A DNA stretch of 44,896 bases from Alphaproteobacteria bacterium (lineage in GTDB: Bacteria > Pseudomonadota > Alphaproteobacteria > Elsterales > Elsteraceae): NCBI GenBank assembly GCA_004292755.1, contig RDXE01000053.1, positions 1 through 44,896 of the forward strand. Direction: 5' to 3'. Under the pieces are notes generated by a model that was given only the letters and a program-made list of their open reading frames with translations, made no database searches and was not told the origin of the DNA. This document shows, in pieces, positions 17,864-26,608 of the stretch. Position 1 is the stretch's first letter, and each line of letters starts with the position of its first letter. Made by a program: the position numbers and the translations under genes.

Positions 17864-18447
17864 TCACGCGGGCTGCGATCACGGCGCTGAGGGCCGTGGT
17901 GGTGACGCTGGTGGTCACCGGCATCGCCTATCCACTGGTGATCCTGGGTGCTGCGCAGATGCTAGTGCCCTCCCGCGCCGATGGCAGCTTGGTGATCGAC
18001 CGCGAGGTTGTGGTGGGCTCGGAGTTGATCGCCCAGGAAACCCGCCACCCGGCCTATTTTCACCCGCGCCCGTCGGCTGTTGGCTGGGATGGTCAGCGCT
18101 CGGGTGCCAGCAATCTTGGGCCAACCTCCGCAGCTCTGCGCGATGCCGTGATGGCGGAAGCGCGCACGCAGCGCGCCTTGAACCCCCATGGTCCGGGCCC
18201 GGTCCCAGCGGAGTTGGCGACAGCCTCCGCCAGTGGGCTTGATCCTCACCTGAGCCGTGCGGCTGCGCTGTGGCAGGTGCCGCGGGTGGCAGCGGCGCGC
18301 CGGGTGTCGGAAGATCGTGTCCACGCCATCGTGATGGCGATGGTGGAGGAGCCGCAGTTCGGCATCTTCGGGGCGGAGCGGGTGAATGTGCTGCTGTTGA
18401 ATCTGGCCCTGGACCGGCAACTGGGTGCTCCCGGCCATCGTCGCTAA
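17860..18447 (+). CDS. kdpC: K+-transporting ATPase subunit KdpC
   Basis: Accessory subunit of the Kdp pump, 195 residues. One N-terminal membrane segment (about 10-33) is followed by a periplasmic domain with the family motifs [22 protein letters not shown] and [18 protein letters not shown]. Start overlaps the kdpB stop by 4 bases. The usual kdpD/kdpE sensor-regulator genes do not follow; the next gene is an unrelated small protein. Confidence 0.96.
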   Translation: MITRAAITALRAVVVTLVVTGIAYPLVILGAAQMLVPSRADGSLVIDREVVVGSELIAQETRHPAYFHPRPSAVGWDGQRSGASNLGPTSAALRDAVMAEARTQRALNPHGPGPVPAELATASASGLDPHLSRAAALWQVPRVAAARRVSEDRVHAIVMAMVEEPQFGIFGAERVNVLLLNLALDRQLGAPGHRR

Positions 18448-18561
18448 CCGACGCTGCGCTTTTCGCCTCGGTAGGGGTGGACAGCGGCGGGGTGGCACCG
18501 TACCTAGCCTGGACGAGGCCGCGCCCGCTCTGGGCAGCGGGCAGGCGTGAAGGACTAGGCG

Positions 18562-18798
18562 ATGTTGGGCGTGTCATTCGGTAAGGTGGTGGTGCTGGTC
18601 GCGGTGATCGCCGTGGTCTGGTTCGCCTTCCGCTGGCTGCGCATCCGCGAGGCCGAGGCCCGGTCCAAGGTGGGCAAACAGACACCGCCCGCGGCCCAGC
18701 CCGAGGAACCTGCCAACGCTGCCCAGGACCTGCGCCGCTGCTCCACCTGCGGCACCTTCGCGGCTAGCCGCTGCCAGCGCCGGGACTGCGCGCTGTAG
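18562..18798 (+). CDS. Small membrane-anchored zinc-ribbon-like protein
   Basis: A 78-residue protein. Residues 6-27 form a membrane segment (VVVLVAVIAVVWFAFRWL), followed by a charged and proline-rich linker. The C-terminus has CSTCGTFAASRCQRRDC, a Cys-x2-Cys...Cys-x4-Cys arrangement like a zinc ribbon. Similar short proteins are common in proteobacteria (PP0621-like), without known function. An AAGGA site is 8 bp upstream of the ATG. It is 114 bp after kdpC and may have its own promoter. Confidence 0.75.
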   Translation: MLGVSFGKVVVLVAVIAVVWFAFRWLRIREAEARSKVGKQTPPAAQPEEPANAAQDLRRCSTCGTFAASRCQRRDCAL

Positions 18799-18810
18799 GA
18801 CAGGGCCCAC

Positions 18811-18926
18811 CGACACCCCCGTGCAACGGCACCGACACCCCCGTGCAACGGCACCGACACCCCCGTGCAACGGCATCGACACCCCCGTGCAACGGCATCG
18901 ACACCCCCGTGCAACGGCATCGACAC
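18811..18926. repeat. Five 22-bp tandem repeats plus a partial copy
   Basis: Unit CGACACCCCCGTGCAACGGC plus A and C/T, starting at 18811, 18833, 18855, 18877 and 18899, with a 6-base partial copy at 18921. The copies are identical except for the last base (C in the first two, T in the later three). Each contains a small inverted repeat CCGT-GCA-ACGG. The unit is not a multiple of three, so it is not coding. It lies between the zinc-ribbon gene and tRNA-Phe. Confidence 0.95.
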
Positions 18927-18994
18927 AGTGATTTCACGCTAGACAGCCCGCCAACCCTCGGCTATACGACGCCCCTCGCCAACGCGCGCCCGGT

Positions 18995-19070
18995 GCCCAG
19001 GTAGCTCAGTTGGTAGAGCATGCGACTGAAAATCGCAGTGTCGGTGGTTCGATTCCGCCCCTGGGCACCA
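18995..19070 (+). tRNA. tRNA-Phe (anticodon GAA)
   Basis: A complete 76-base cloverleaf. Acceptor stem GCCCAGG pairs with CCTGGGC, the D arm is GCTC...GAGC, the anticodon stem TGCGA/TCGCA encloses CTGAAAA with GAA, and the T arm GGTGG-TTCGATT-CCGCC is intact. The CCA end is encoded. Its last 21 bases recur at 26785-26805, so the gene is the integration site of the downstream island. Confidence 0.98.
19050..19070 (+). repeat. attL: left direct repeat of the island (tRNA-Phe 3' end)
   Basis: Twenty-one bases from the T loop to the CCA end (beginning CGATTCCGCCCCTGGGC) are repeated exactly at 26785-26805 in the same orientation. Sequences diverge immediately on both sides. Integrases of the tyrosine family commonly use tRNA 3' ends and leave an intact tRNA at one end and a partial copy at the other, which is what is seen. 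Confidence 0.9.
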
Positions 19071-19385
19071 TCTTCTCCGTCGAAGGCATCCAGCCACGCC
19101 CGAACCAGCGGCTGAGCGCGCATCGCCCGGCGCGTTTGCCAGCTCGCGCACCCATGGCTCGCGTCTCGCGCGGGCAAAAGGGTGTGGCGTGCGCATCCCT
19201 TCCCCGATCCCGGCGTATCGCCAGCCAGCAACTGCTTTCTAAGCAGTATCATGCTCCCCGCTAGCATCAGGTTGGGGGATTGGGATAGCACCACCTCGTC
19301 CGCTGATTGTATCCGGCCTTGTCTGGCTGGGGCATAAATGCAACCCTCGCGCCGACGAAAGCCCGTAGGGCGACGGAGGTGGAGC
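19071..19385. other. Island left end, no convincing gene
   Basis: This 315-bp stretch between tRNA-Phe and the small frame at 19386 contains no gene I can support. Its notable element is a pair of short inverted repeats at 19231-19271. The promoter of the hsd operon is expected somewhere between here and 19652 but was not recognised. Confidence 0.4.
19231..19247. repeat. 7-bp inverted repeat in the island left end
   Basis: ACTGCTT-TCT-AAGCAGT is a perfect 7-bp stem with a 3-base loop. It is followed closely by a weaker inverted repeat (ATGCT/AGCAT around 19251-19267). There is no T tract, so it is not a classical terminator. An integrase or regulator site is possible but unproven. Confidence 0.45.
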
Positions 19386-19571
19386 ATGGTCAACATCCCG
19401 ATCCGAAACCCGGATGACGCGCCGAACACGCGTCGGCCCATCCGTGCGGCCACGCGTGGCCGCGTGATGAAGAAGGCCCAGGCCGTCTACCTGCGTGTCG
19501 CCACCCTCGGCAGGGTTGATCTGGATACGCCGCCGCGCGAACCTTTGCGCACGCCGCCCGCAGGTTCGTGA
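19386..19571 (+). CDS. Possible small basic protein, unknown
   Basis: A 61-residue frame preceded by a good GGAGG site (19375-19379) six bases before the ATG. The product is basic (RRPIRAATRGRVMKKAQ) with no membrane segment or motif that I recognise. It lies between attL and hsdM. It could be an island-encoded small protein or a chance frame; the ribosome site is the main argument for it. Confidence 0.3.
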   Translation: MVNIPIRNPDDAPNTRRPIRAATRGRVMKKAQAVYLRVATLGRVDLDTPPREPLRTPPAGS

Positions 19572-19652
19572 GCGGCCCCGTGATTCCGCCTGACGCCATG
19601 TCGTCGTCGGGATGCTTGCCCCTTCAGCGACACCAGCAACCTTAGAGGCCCA

Positions 19653-21194
19653 ATGCTCAGCGGTGACATTCGCAATCAAGTCGATCAAATCTGGAACGCC
19701 TTCTGGGCGGGTGGCGTGGCGAACCCGTTGTCGGTGATCGAGCAGATCACCTATCTCTTGTTCATCAAGCGGCTTGATGATCTGCACACGCTGGAAGAGA
19801 ACAAGGCCGTCACCCTCGGCATCGCGATGGAGCGTCGCATCTTCCCGGATGGGAAGGATGAGCAGGGGCGCGACTGGTCGGACCTGCGCTGGTCGCGGTT
19901 CAAGAACTTCGAAGCCCGCGCGATGATGGACGTGGTGGCCGACCGCGTCTTCCCGTTCCTGCGCCAGTTGGGCGAGCAAGGCTCCAGCTTCGGCGAGCAC
20001 ATGAAGGATGCACGCCTTGGCTTTCCCAATGCCGGCCTGCTCGCCAAGGCCGTAGACCTCCTCGACAAAATCCCGATGGAGGATCGCGACACCAAGGGCG
20101 ACCTCTATGAGTACATGCTCGGCAAGATCGCGAGCGCCGGTCAGAACGGCCAGTTCCGCACGCCGCGCCACATCATCCGGCTGATGGTGGAGATGACCAA
20201 GCCCACCCCGCAGGACGTGATCTGCGATCCGGCGGCGGGTACCTGCGGCTTCCTAGTGGTGGCCGGTGAGTACTTGCGGGAGAAGCACCCGGCGCTGTTC
20301 CGCGATGAAAAGCAGCGCAAGCACTTCCACACCAGCATGTTCCACGGGTTTGACTTTGACTCGACCATGCTGCGCATCGGCTCCATGAACTTGATGCTGC
20401 ACGGGGTGGAGAACCCCGATGTCAGCTATCGCGACAGCTTGGCGCAAGAGCATGATGCCGATGCCGGGCGCTATTCCCTCATCCTCGCCAATCCGCCCTT
20501 CGCGGGCTCGCTCGATTACGACGCCACGGCGAAGGACCTTCAGCAGATCGTCAAGACCAAGAAGACCGAGCTTCTGTTCCTTGCGCTCTTCCTGCGCCTG
20601 CTGAAAACCGGCGGGCGCGCGGCGGTGATCGTACCGGACGGCGTGCTGTTCGGCTCTTCCACCGCGCACAAGACGTTGCGGGCAATGCTGGTTGAGAAGC
20701 ACAAGCTGGAAGGCGTGCTGAAACTACCGTCGGGCGTGTTTAGGCCTTACGCGGGCGTGTCCACCGCGATCCTGTTCTTCACCAAGACCGGCGTCGGCGG
20801 TACCGATCACGTGTGGTTCTATGACCTCCAGGCCGATGGCCGGAGCCTCGACGACAAGCGCACCGAGCTGTTACCGCCGGAAAAGCAGGGGCCGGTGCCG
20901 CGCGAGGCGTTGGGTGCTGGCGAGCATGAGAAGAACAATCTGCCCGACGCGCTGGCCCGCTGGTTTGAACGCGACGGGGCGGAGCGGAGTAACCCGCGCA
21001 CGGCGCAAAGCTTCTGCGTGCCAAAGGCCGAGATCGCCGCGACCGGCAGCTATGACCTCTCGCTCAATCGCTACAAACAAGTGGAACACGAAGAGGTGGA
21101 GCACGAAAGCCCCGCCGCCATCATCGCCGAGCTGCGCAAGCTGGAGGACGAGATCAGCGAAGGCCTCACCAAGCTGGAGGGGATGCTGGGATGA
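19653..21194 (+). CDS. hsdM: Type I restriction-modification methyltransferase subunit HsdM
   Basis: Adenine-N6 methyltransferase subunit, 513 residues. The HsdM N-terminal helical domain is about residues 1-140 (QIWNAFWAGGVANPLSVIEQITYLLFIKRLDD). The catalytic domain has the SAM-binding motif DPAAGTCGF (192-200) and the active-site motif NPPF (280-283), with GQFRTPRHIIRLMVEM just before. All key motifs are intact. It acts with HsdS to methylate a split recognition sequence and, with HsdR, to cut unmodified DNA. It overlaps hsdS by 4 bases (ATGA). Confidence 0.97.
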   Translation: MLSGDIRNQVDQIWNAFWAGGVANPLSVIEQITYLLFIKRLDDLHTLEENKAVTLGIAMERRIFPDGKDEQGRDWSDLRWSRFKNFEARAMMDVVADRVFPFLRQLGEQGSSFGEHMKDARLGFPNAGLLAKAVDLLDKIPMEDRDTKGDLYEYMLGKIASAGQNGQFRTPRHIIRLMVEMTKPTPQDVICDPAAGTCGFLVVAGEYLREKHPALFRDEKQRKHFHTSMFHGFDFDSTMLRIGSMNLMLHGVENPDVSYRDSLAQEHDADAGRYSLILANPPFAGSLDYDATAKDLQQIVKTKKTELLFLALFLRLLKTGGRAAVIVPDGVLFGSSTAHKTLRAMLVEKHKLEGVLKLPSGVFRPYAGVSTAILFFTKTGVGGTDHVWFYDLQADGRSLDDKRTELLPPEKQGPVPREALGAGEHEKNNLPDALARWFERDGAERSNPRTAQSFCVPKAEIAATGSYDLSLNRYKQVEHEEVEHESPAAIIAELRKLEDEISEGLTKLEGMLG

Positions 21195-22351
21195 AGACGG
21201 TACCGCTTGGCGATCATGTAGAGATTTTGTCTGGCTTCGCGTTTAAGTCAGAGCGCTTCAACAATGATGGCCGTGGTTTGCCACTCGTGCGCATCCGAGA
21301 CGTGAAGCCCGCGACCTCGCAAACCTACTACGACGGAGAATATGACAGGCGGTTTCTTCTATCCGACGGAGACCTGCTTGTCGGGATGGATGGCGAGTTC
21401 AACTGCGCAAGGTGGGCGGGCGGTAACGCGCTTCTAAATCAGCGAGTCTGTCGAGTTCGAGCGGTCTCAAAGTTTTTGTACGAGCAATACCTTTTCTGGT
21501 TTCTGCCTAAAGCCCTAAAGGATATTGAGCAAAAGTCGAATTTCGTCACCGTCAAACATCTGTCCGCCAAGCAGATCAATGAAATCGAAATCCCGCTCCC
21601 CCCGATGGAGGAGCAGAAGCGGATTGCGGCGATCTTGGATCAGGCCGATGAGCTACGCCGCAAACGCCAGCGCGCCCTCGACCGCCTCAACCAACTCGGC
21701 CAAGCCATCTTCATCGAGATGTTTGGGCGCGTCGGCAGTCCTAGAGATGGAAGTCGGATCACCCCACTCGATGAGATCTGCGATCTAGTTCGCGGAAGTT
21801 CACCCCGTCCACAGGGCGACCCTCGGTTCTTTGGCGGACCGATTCCTCGACTGATGATCGCAGACATTTCCCGCGACGGTATGATCGTAACGCCGCGCAT
21901 CGATAGCTTGACCGAAGAAGGCGCTACGAAAAGTCGACCAATGCCCGCCGGAAGCGTAGTCATGGCGGTCAGCGGCGCGGTTGGTCTTCCAGCAATCCTA
22001 GCAGTCGATGCCTGTATACACGACGGATTTGTTGGTTTTAGAGATCTTCGAAAATGCGTGCTGCCAGACTTTTTTTATTGGTATTTAGTGGTCAACCGCG
22101 AAGCCAATCGCGCCCAGGGAGCGGGGGCAATATGGGTAAATCTTACAACTGAACAAGTGAAGCGCTTCGCAGTGCCAGTACCAAAATTTGAATCTCAGTT
22201 AGAATTTGCGTCGCGAATGAGGGTTGTGTTGGGCCAGTCCGAACATAGCCGGGCGGCTCTACAAGTGTCTGAACGGCTTTTCACCTCCCTGCAACACCGC
22301 GCCTTCCGTGGCGAACTCACCGCCTCCAGCCTCAACGAGGCTGCCGTATGA
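21191..22351 (+). CDS. hsdS: Type I restriction-modification specificity subunit HsdS
   Basis: Sequence-recognition subunit, 386 residues with two target-recognition domains. TRD1 (about 1-140) is followed by the conserved helix IPLPPMEEQKRIAAILDQADELRRKRQRALDRLNQLGQAIFIEMF (about 137-180). TRD2 (about 190-335) is followed by the second conserved helix, ending RLFTSLQHRAFRGELT. Both halves are intact, predicting a bipartite target. The DNA encoding TRD2 (about 21740-22250) is AT-richer than its flanks, as expected for a swapped recognition module. The target sequence cannot be predicted by eye. Confidence 0.95.
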   Translation: MKTVPLGDHVEILSGFAFKSERFNNDGRGLPLVRIRDVKPATSQTYYDGEYDRRFLLSDGDLLVGMDGEFNCARWAGGNALLNQRVCRVRAVSKFLYEQYLFWFLPKALKDIEQKSNFVTVKHLSAKQINEIEIPLPPMEEQKRIAAILDQADELRRKRQRALDRLNQLGQAIFIEMFGRVGSPRDGSRITPLDEICDLVRGSSPRPQGDPRFFGGPIPRLMIADISRDGMIVTPRIDSLTEEGATKSRPMPAGSVVMAVSGAVGLPAILAVDACIHDGFVGFRDLRKCVLPDFFYWYLVVNREANRAQGAGAIWVNLTTEQVKRFAVPVPKFESQLEFASRMRVVLGQSEHSRAALQVSERLFTSLQHRAFRGELTASSLNEAAV

Positions 22352-22400
22352 ACACCGACGCCTCCGGCGACCATCATCCTGTGCGAAGGGAGCTAAAGAG

Positions 22401-23207
22401 ATGGCTGGCGCCCCAAAACTCACCGATATGCAGATCGAAGATGTCTCCAAACTGCTGAGCGATTGTCTCAGTGGCAGTGACATCTCGCGGCATTTCGCTG
22501 ACATGGGCATCGACGACACGTCTGGTGAAAGCACGAAGTGGCGGCGTCTTTGCGCGACATTCAAGCACTACCAAGCGAGAGATGGCGGCGCTTCCAGGCT
22601 CTTGGACTTCACCCGCCGGTTGCTTGAGCCTTCGCGCTATGTGAATCGGCAAGACGCATTCGAAGAAGCCCGCCATGCGATCAACGCCCACCTCGCGTTT
22701 GCGGGGCTGGAGTATCGCCCAGACGGCAAGTTCTCCGTCATCGAAACCGCGACCACCATAGACGAGGCTCACAAGCGCCTCAACACGATCAACGCAAAAT
22801 TCAAAGGGCGGCTCATTCACGCTGAGGTCAGAAAATACTGCACGGCGGAGCTGCTTCAAGATAACTACTTCCATGCGGTCTTCGAGGCCGCGAAGGGGCT
22901 GGCGCAGCGCATCCGGGACATGTCCGGTGAAGCGCTCGACGGGGCTGCGTTAGTAGACAAGGTGTTTGCCATCGAGCGGCCCTTGCTCGCTATGAATTCC
23001 CTGCAAACTGAAACCGAAAAGTCGGAGCACAAGGGGTTCGCCCAGCTCCTGAAGGGCTGTTTCGGCGCAGTCCGAAACCCGCTAGCCCACGAGCCGAAGA
23101 TTCTATGGAAGGGCGAGGACGATGCAGCCGACTACCTCTCGCTGATCTCACTCTTGCACCGCAAGCTGGACGATTGTGTGCAAACTGGGCTCGGAGGTAT
23201 GCCGTGA
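22401..23207 (+). CDS. TIGR02391-family HEPN-like protein in the hsd operon
   Basis: A 268-residue protein. Residues 135-262 match my memory of the TIGR02391 (Ymh) family: EVRKYCTAELLQDNYFHAVFEAAKGLAQRIR, then KGFAQLLKGCFGAVRNPLAHEPK. The segment Arg225-Asn-Pro-Leu-Ala-His230 fits the HEPN RNase motif R-x4-H. The N-terminal 130 residues are a separate helical region without a recognised domain. It begins 49 bp after hsdS, with GGGAG upstream of the ATG, and overlaps hsdR by 4 bases (GTGA). HEPN proteins often act as RNases in defence, so it may be an effector or safety device tied to the restriction system. Confidence 0.75.
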   Translation: MAGAPKLTDMQIEDVSKLLSDCLSGSDISRHFADMGIDDTSGESTKWRRLCATFKHYQARDGGASRLLDFTRRLLEPSRYVNRQDAFEEARHAINAHLAFAGLEYRPDGKFSVIETATTIDEAHKRLNTINAKFKGRLIHAEVRKYCTAELLQDNYFHAVFEAAKGLAQRIRDMSGEALDGAALVDKVFAIERPLLAMNSLQTETEKSEHKGFAQLLKGCFGAVRNPLAHEPKILWKGEDDAADYLSLISLLHRKLDDCVQTGLGGMP

Positions 23208-26200
23208 CCCAGTTCGCCTTCCTCGAGACCGAGTTTCCCAAGGTCTTCGCTCTGGCGAGGAAGGCAGAGATGTCGGCGACCACAGACGCGCGCGGGGCGT
23301 GCTTTTATGCACGCTTGGCGCTGGAGACGGCGGTCAAGTGGATGTACGACTACGACCGCAGTTTGCGCTCCCCCTATGACACCGCGCTCTCGGCGCTGAT
23401 CCATGAGGGCACGTTCCGCGCGGCTGTCGGCACGACAATCGTCAAGAAGGCGCGCCTTATCAAAGATTTCGGCAACGCGGCTGCGCATGATACCCGTGCC
23501 ATCCCGCCGGGCAACGCCATCATCGCCGTGCGGGAGCTGTTTCATGTCTGCTATTGGCTGGTGCGCACCTATGGGCGCGGAGCCAAGCCCGATGCGGGGC
23601 TGACCTTCGATCAGAATGCTCTGCCCCATGTCGTGCAGGTGGAGGCTTCCACACTCGCCAAGCTGCAAGCCCTGGCCAGGGAGCATGAGAGCGCGGCGAA
23701 GGCGCTTGAAGATGCGCAAGCCGCCCGCAGTCAGAGCGAAGCGGACGCCAAGGCGCGCGATGCGGAGATCGCCCGACTTCAGGCGGAGATCGCCGCCATC
23801 AAGCAGGCGAACGCCGCGACGCCCGACACACACGATTACGACGAGGAAGAAACTCGCGACGCGTTCATCGACCTGCTCCTGCACGAAGCGGGCTGGCCAT
23901 TGGACCAACCGCGCGACCGCGAATTCCCCGTCACCGGCATGCCCAACACGACCGGCGAAGGATTCGTCGACTACGTGCTCTGGGGCGATGACGGCATGCC
24001 GCTCGCCGTCATTGAGGCCAAACGCACTCGCCGCGATGCGCGGGTCGGTCAGCAGCAGGCGAAGCTGTATGCCGATTGCCTGAAACAGCAGTTTGGCGTA
24101 CGCCCGCTGATCTTCTACACCAATGGCTATGAGCACTGGCTGTGGGATGACGAGCGCTATCCGCCGCGCGCCGTGCATGGCTTCCTGAAAAAGGACGAGT
24201 TGGACCTGTGGCGGCAGCGCAAGAGTGCCAGGCGTTTGCTCTCCACCACCAGCATCGATGCCGAGATCGTTGAGCGGTACTATCAGACCCGCGCTATCCG
24301 GCGGGTTGGTGAGGTGTTCGAGAAAGATCACCAGCGCAAGGCGCTTCTGGTCATGGCGACCGGCAGCGGCAAGACCCGCACGGTGATCGCGTTGATTGAC
24401 CAGTTGATGCGCGCCAACTGGGTGAAGCGCGTGCTGTTCTTGGCTGACCGCGTCGCCCTGGTCCGGCAGGCGCACAACGCCTTCAAGAGGCATCTGCCAT
24501 CAACGGCGAGCGCGAACTTGATCCAGGCGCACGACCCCAAGAAGAACAACCACCACGGCGCGCGGGTTTGTCTTTCGACTTATCCGACGATGATGAACCT
24601 GATCGACGAGATGGAGAACGGCCAGCGCCGCTTCGGGCCTGGGCATTTCGACCTGATCGTTATCGACGAGGCGCACCGCTCTATCTACCGCAAATATCGC
24701 GCGATCTTCGACTATTTCGACAGCCTGCTCGTGGGCCTGACGGCCACGCCGCGCAATGAGATCGACCGCGATACCTATTCCCTGTTCGAGCTAGAGCGGG
24801 GTGTGCCCACCGATTCTTATGACCTCGACCAGGCCGTGGCCGACCGCTTCCTTGTGCCGCCGCGTGCTGTCTCTGTGCCGTTGCGCTTTGTGCGGGAGGG
24901 TATCAAGTACAATGACCTCTCCGATGAGGAAAAGGCGGATTGGGACGCGCTCGAATGGGACGGCAAGCTCCCCCGTGGGGACGTGGACGCTGGCGCTGTC
25001 AACACGTGGCTGTTCAACACCGATACAGTCGACAAGGTGCTGGAGCACCTCATGACCTACGGCCTGAAGGTCGCGAGCGGCGACCGGCTGGGCAAGACCA
25101 TCATCTTTGCCAAGAACCATGACCATGCGAAGTTCATCGGGGAGCGCTTCGACGCCAACTATCCGCACCTGAAAGGCCACTTCGCCCGCGTCGTCGATTA
25201 TCAGACAGAATATGCGCAATCCCTGATCGATGACTTCTCCGTCCCGGAGCGTGCGCCGCACATCGCCATTTCGGTCGACATGCTCGACACCGGGATCGAC
25301 GTGCCCGAGGTGGTCAACCTGGTTTTCTTCAAGATCGTCCGTTCAAAGACGAAATTCTGGCAGATGATCGGGCGGGGTACGCGGTTAAGCCCCAACTTGT
25401 TTGGCCCCGGCCAGCACAAGACCGAATTCTTCATCTTCGACTTCTGTCAGAATTTCGAGTTCTTCAATCAGAATCCCGATGTGAAAGACGCAGCGGTGGT
25501 CCGGTCCTTGAGCGAGCGCTTGTTCGCCACTCGAGTTGAGATTGCCAGCATACTTCAGGATTTGCCAGAGGACGAACGCGGCGACGGACTGACAAAGCTG
25601 AATGACGAAACCCGCAGCCGTCTGCGTGATGAAGTGGCGGGCATGAGCCACGACAACTTCCTGGTTCGCGCGAAACGCCGCGCCGTGGAGCGTTTCCAAC
25701 GCCCGGAGGCGTGGAACACGTTCTCGGCCGATGATCGCGAGACGCTGATCAACGAGATTGCGGGGCTGCCGACTGCTCTGGTGGATGACGACGTTGTCGC
25801 CAAGCAATTCGACTTGATCGTGCTGAACGGCCAGCTTGCCTTGCTGCGCAAGGACGCGACGATTGTGCGCTGCAAGGAAAAGGTGATGGCAATCGCCGCC
25901 AAGCTGGAGGGTCTTGGCAATGTGCCGATAGTCGCCGCTGCCATGGCGCTGATCCTAGAGGTGCAGACCGATGAGTTCTGGCAGGGCATCGAAGGCTGGT
26001 CGCTGGAGCAGATGCGCCGTCGCCTTCGCGATCTGGTCAAACTGATCGAGGGGGAGGATCGCGTTCTTGTCTACACCGACTTCGTCGACGAGATCGGCGA
26101 AGGTGTCGCAATCACCGTGCCGAACGCTGCCATCGGCACGGACCCGGTGCGCTTCCAGATGAAGGCGCAGGACTTCCTGAAGCGCCACCTCGACCACATC

Positions 26201-26608
26201 ACAGTTCAGAAGCTGCGCCGCAACGAACAGCTTACCGCCCAGGATTTGAGCGAGTTGGAACGCATCCTCGTCGAGAAGGTGGGAGCAACCCATAGCGACC
26301 TCGACGAGGTCCGGTCTGGGGGCGGTTTGGGGCTCTTTGTCCGCTCCCTCGTTGGCCTGGAACGCGCCTGCGCCAAGGCGGCCTTCGCAGACTTTCTTGC
26401 AAGCCGCAACCTAAGCGCCAATCAGATCGAGTTCGTGAACCTGATCATCGAGCACCTGACCGAGCGTGGCGCGATGGACCCGCGCCGCCTCTACGAAAGC
26501 CCCTTTACCGACTTCGACGATCAAGGGGTCAACGGGGTGTTCGCTCGGGCGGACGTGCAGCAGATCGTGCGGGTGTTGAACGAGTTTACCGAGAGGGCCG
26601 CAGCGTGA
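23204..26608 (+). CDS. hsdR: Type I restriction endonuclease subunit HsdR with N-terminal DUF4145-like domain
   Basis: Motor and nuclease subunit, 1134 residues from a GTG at 23204 overlapping the previous stop. Residues 1-125 form a DUF4145-like helical domain (ARLALETAVKWMYDYD, KDFGNAAAHD). A coiled coil follows (about 145-205). The PD-(D/E)xK nuclease is at 215-310, with Asp256 and Glu271-Ala-Lys273. The SF2 helicase has Walker A ATGSGKT (385-391), DEAH (488-491), GLTATP, and motif VI in MIGRGTRLSP. An EcoEI-type C-terminal domain ends the protein. All catalytic motifs are present, so the enzyme should be active. DUF4145 fusions occur in EcoEI-like HsdR proteins. Confidence 0.95.
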   Translation: MTQFAFLETEFPKVFALARKAEMSATTDARGACFYARLALETAVKWMYDYDRSLRSPYDTALSALIHEGTFRAAVGTTIVKKARLIKDFGNAAAHDTRAIPPGNAIIAVRELFHVCYWLVRTYGRGAKPDAGLTFDQNALPHVVQVEASTLAKLQALAREHESAAKALEDAQAARSQSEADAKARDAEIARLQAEIAAIKQANAATPDTHDYDEEETRDAFIDLLLHEAGWPLDQPRDREFPVTGMPNTTGEGFVDYVLWGDDGMPLAVIEAKRTRRDARVGQQQAKLYADCLKQQFGVRPLIFYTNGYEHWLWDDERYPPRAVHGFLKKDELDLWRQRKSARRLLSTTSIDAEIVERYYQTRAIRRVGEVFEKDHQRKALLVMATGSGKTRTVIALIDQLMRANWVKRVLFLADRVALVRQAHNAFKRHLPSTASANLIQAHDPKKNNHHGARVCLSTYPTMMNLIDEMENGQRRFGPGHFDLIVIDEAHRSIYRKYRAIFDYFDSLLVGLTATPRNEIDRDTYSLFELERGVPTDSYDLDQAVADRFLVPPRAVSVPLRFVREGIKYNDLSDEEKADWDALEWDGKLPRGDVDAGAVNTWLFNTDTVDKVLEHLMTYGLKVASGDRLGKTIIFAKNHDHAKFIGERFDANYPHLKGHFARVVDYQTEYAQSLIDDFSVPERAPHIAISVDMLDTGIDVPEVVNLVFFKIVRSKTKFWQMIGRGTRLSPNLFGPGQHKTEFFIFDFCQNFEFFNQNPDVKDAAVVRSLSERLFATRVEIASILQDLPEDERGDGLTKLNDETRSRLRDEVAGMSHDNFLVRAKRRAVERFQRPEAWNTFSADDRETLINEIAGLPTALVDDDVVAKQFDLIVLNGQLALLRKDATIVRCKEKVMAIAAKLEGLGNVPIVAAAMALILEVQTDEFWQGIEGWSLEQMRRRLRDLVKLIEGEDRVLVYTDFVDEIGEGVAITVPNAAIGTDPVRFQMKAQDFLKRHLDHITVQKLRRNEQLTAQDLSELERILVEKVGATHSDLDEVRSGGGLGLFVRSLVGLERACAKAAFADFLASRNLSANQIEFVNLIIEHLTERGAMDPRRLYESPFTDFDDQGVNGVFARADVQQIVRVLNEFTERAAA

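Noticed and set aside
18811-18926. CRISPR-like array
   Set aside because: The 22-bp units are directly adjacent without unique spacers, and no cas genes are present.
18939-19196. Minus-strand frame across tRNA-Phe encoding GAESNHRHCDFQSHALPTEL
   Set aside because: It is the well-known spurious reading of the antisense strand of tRNA-Phe and not a gene.
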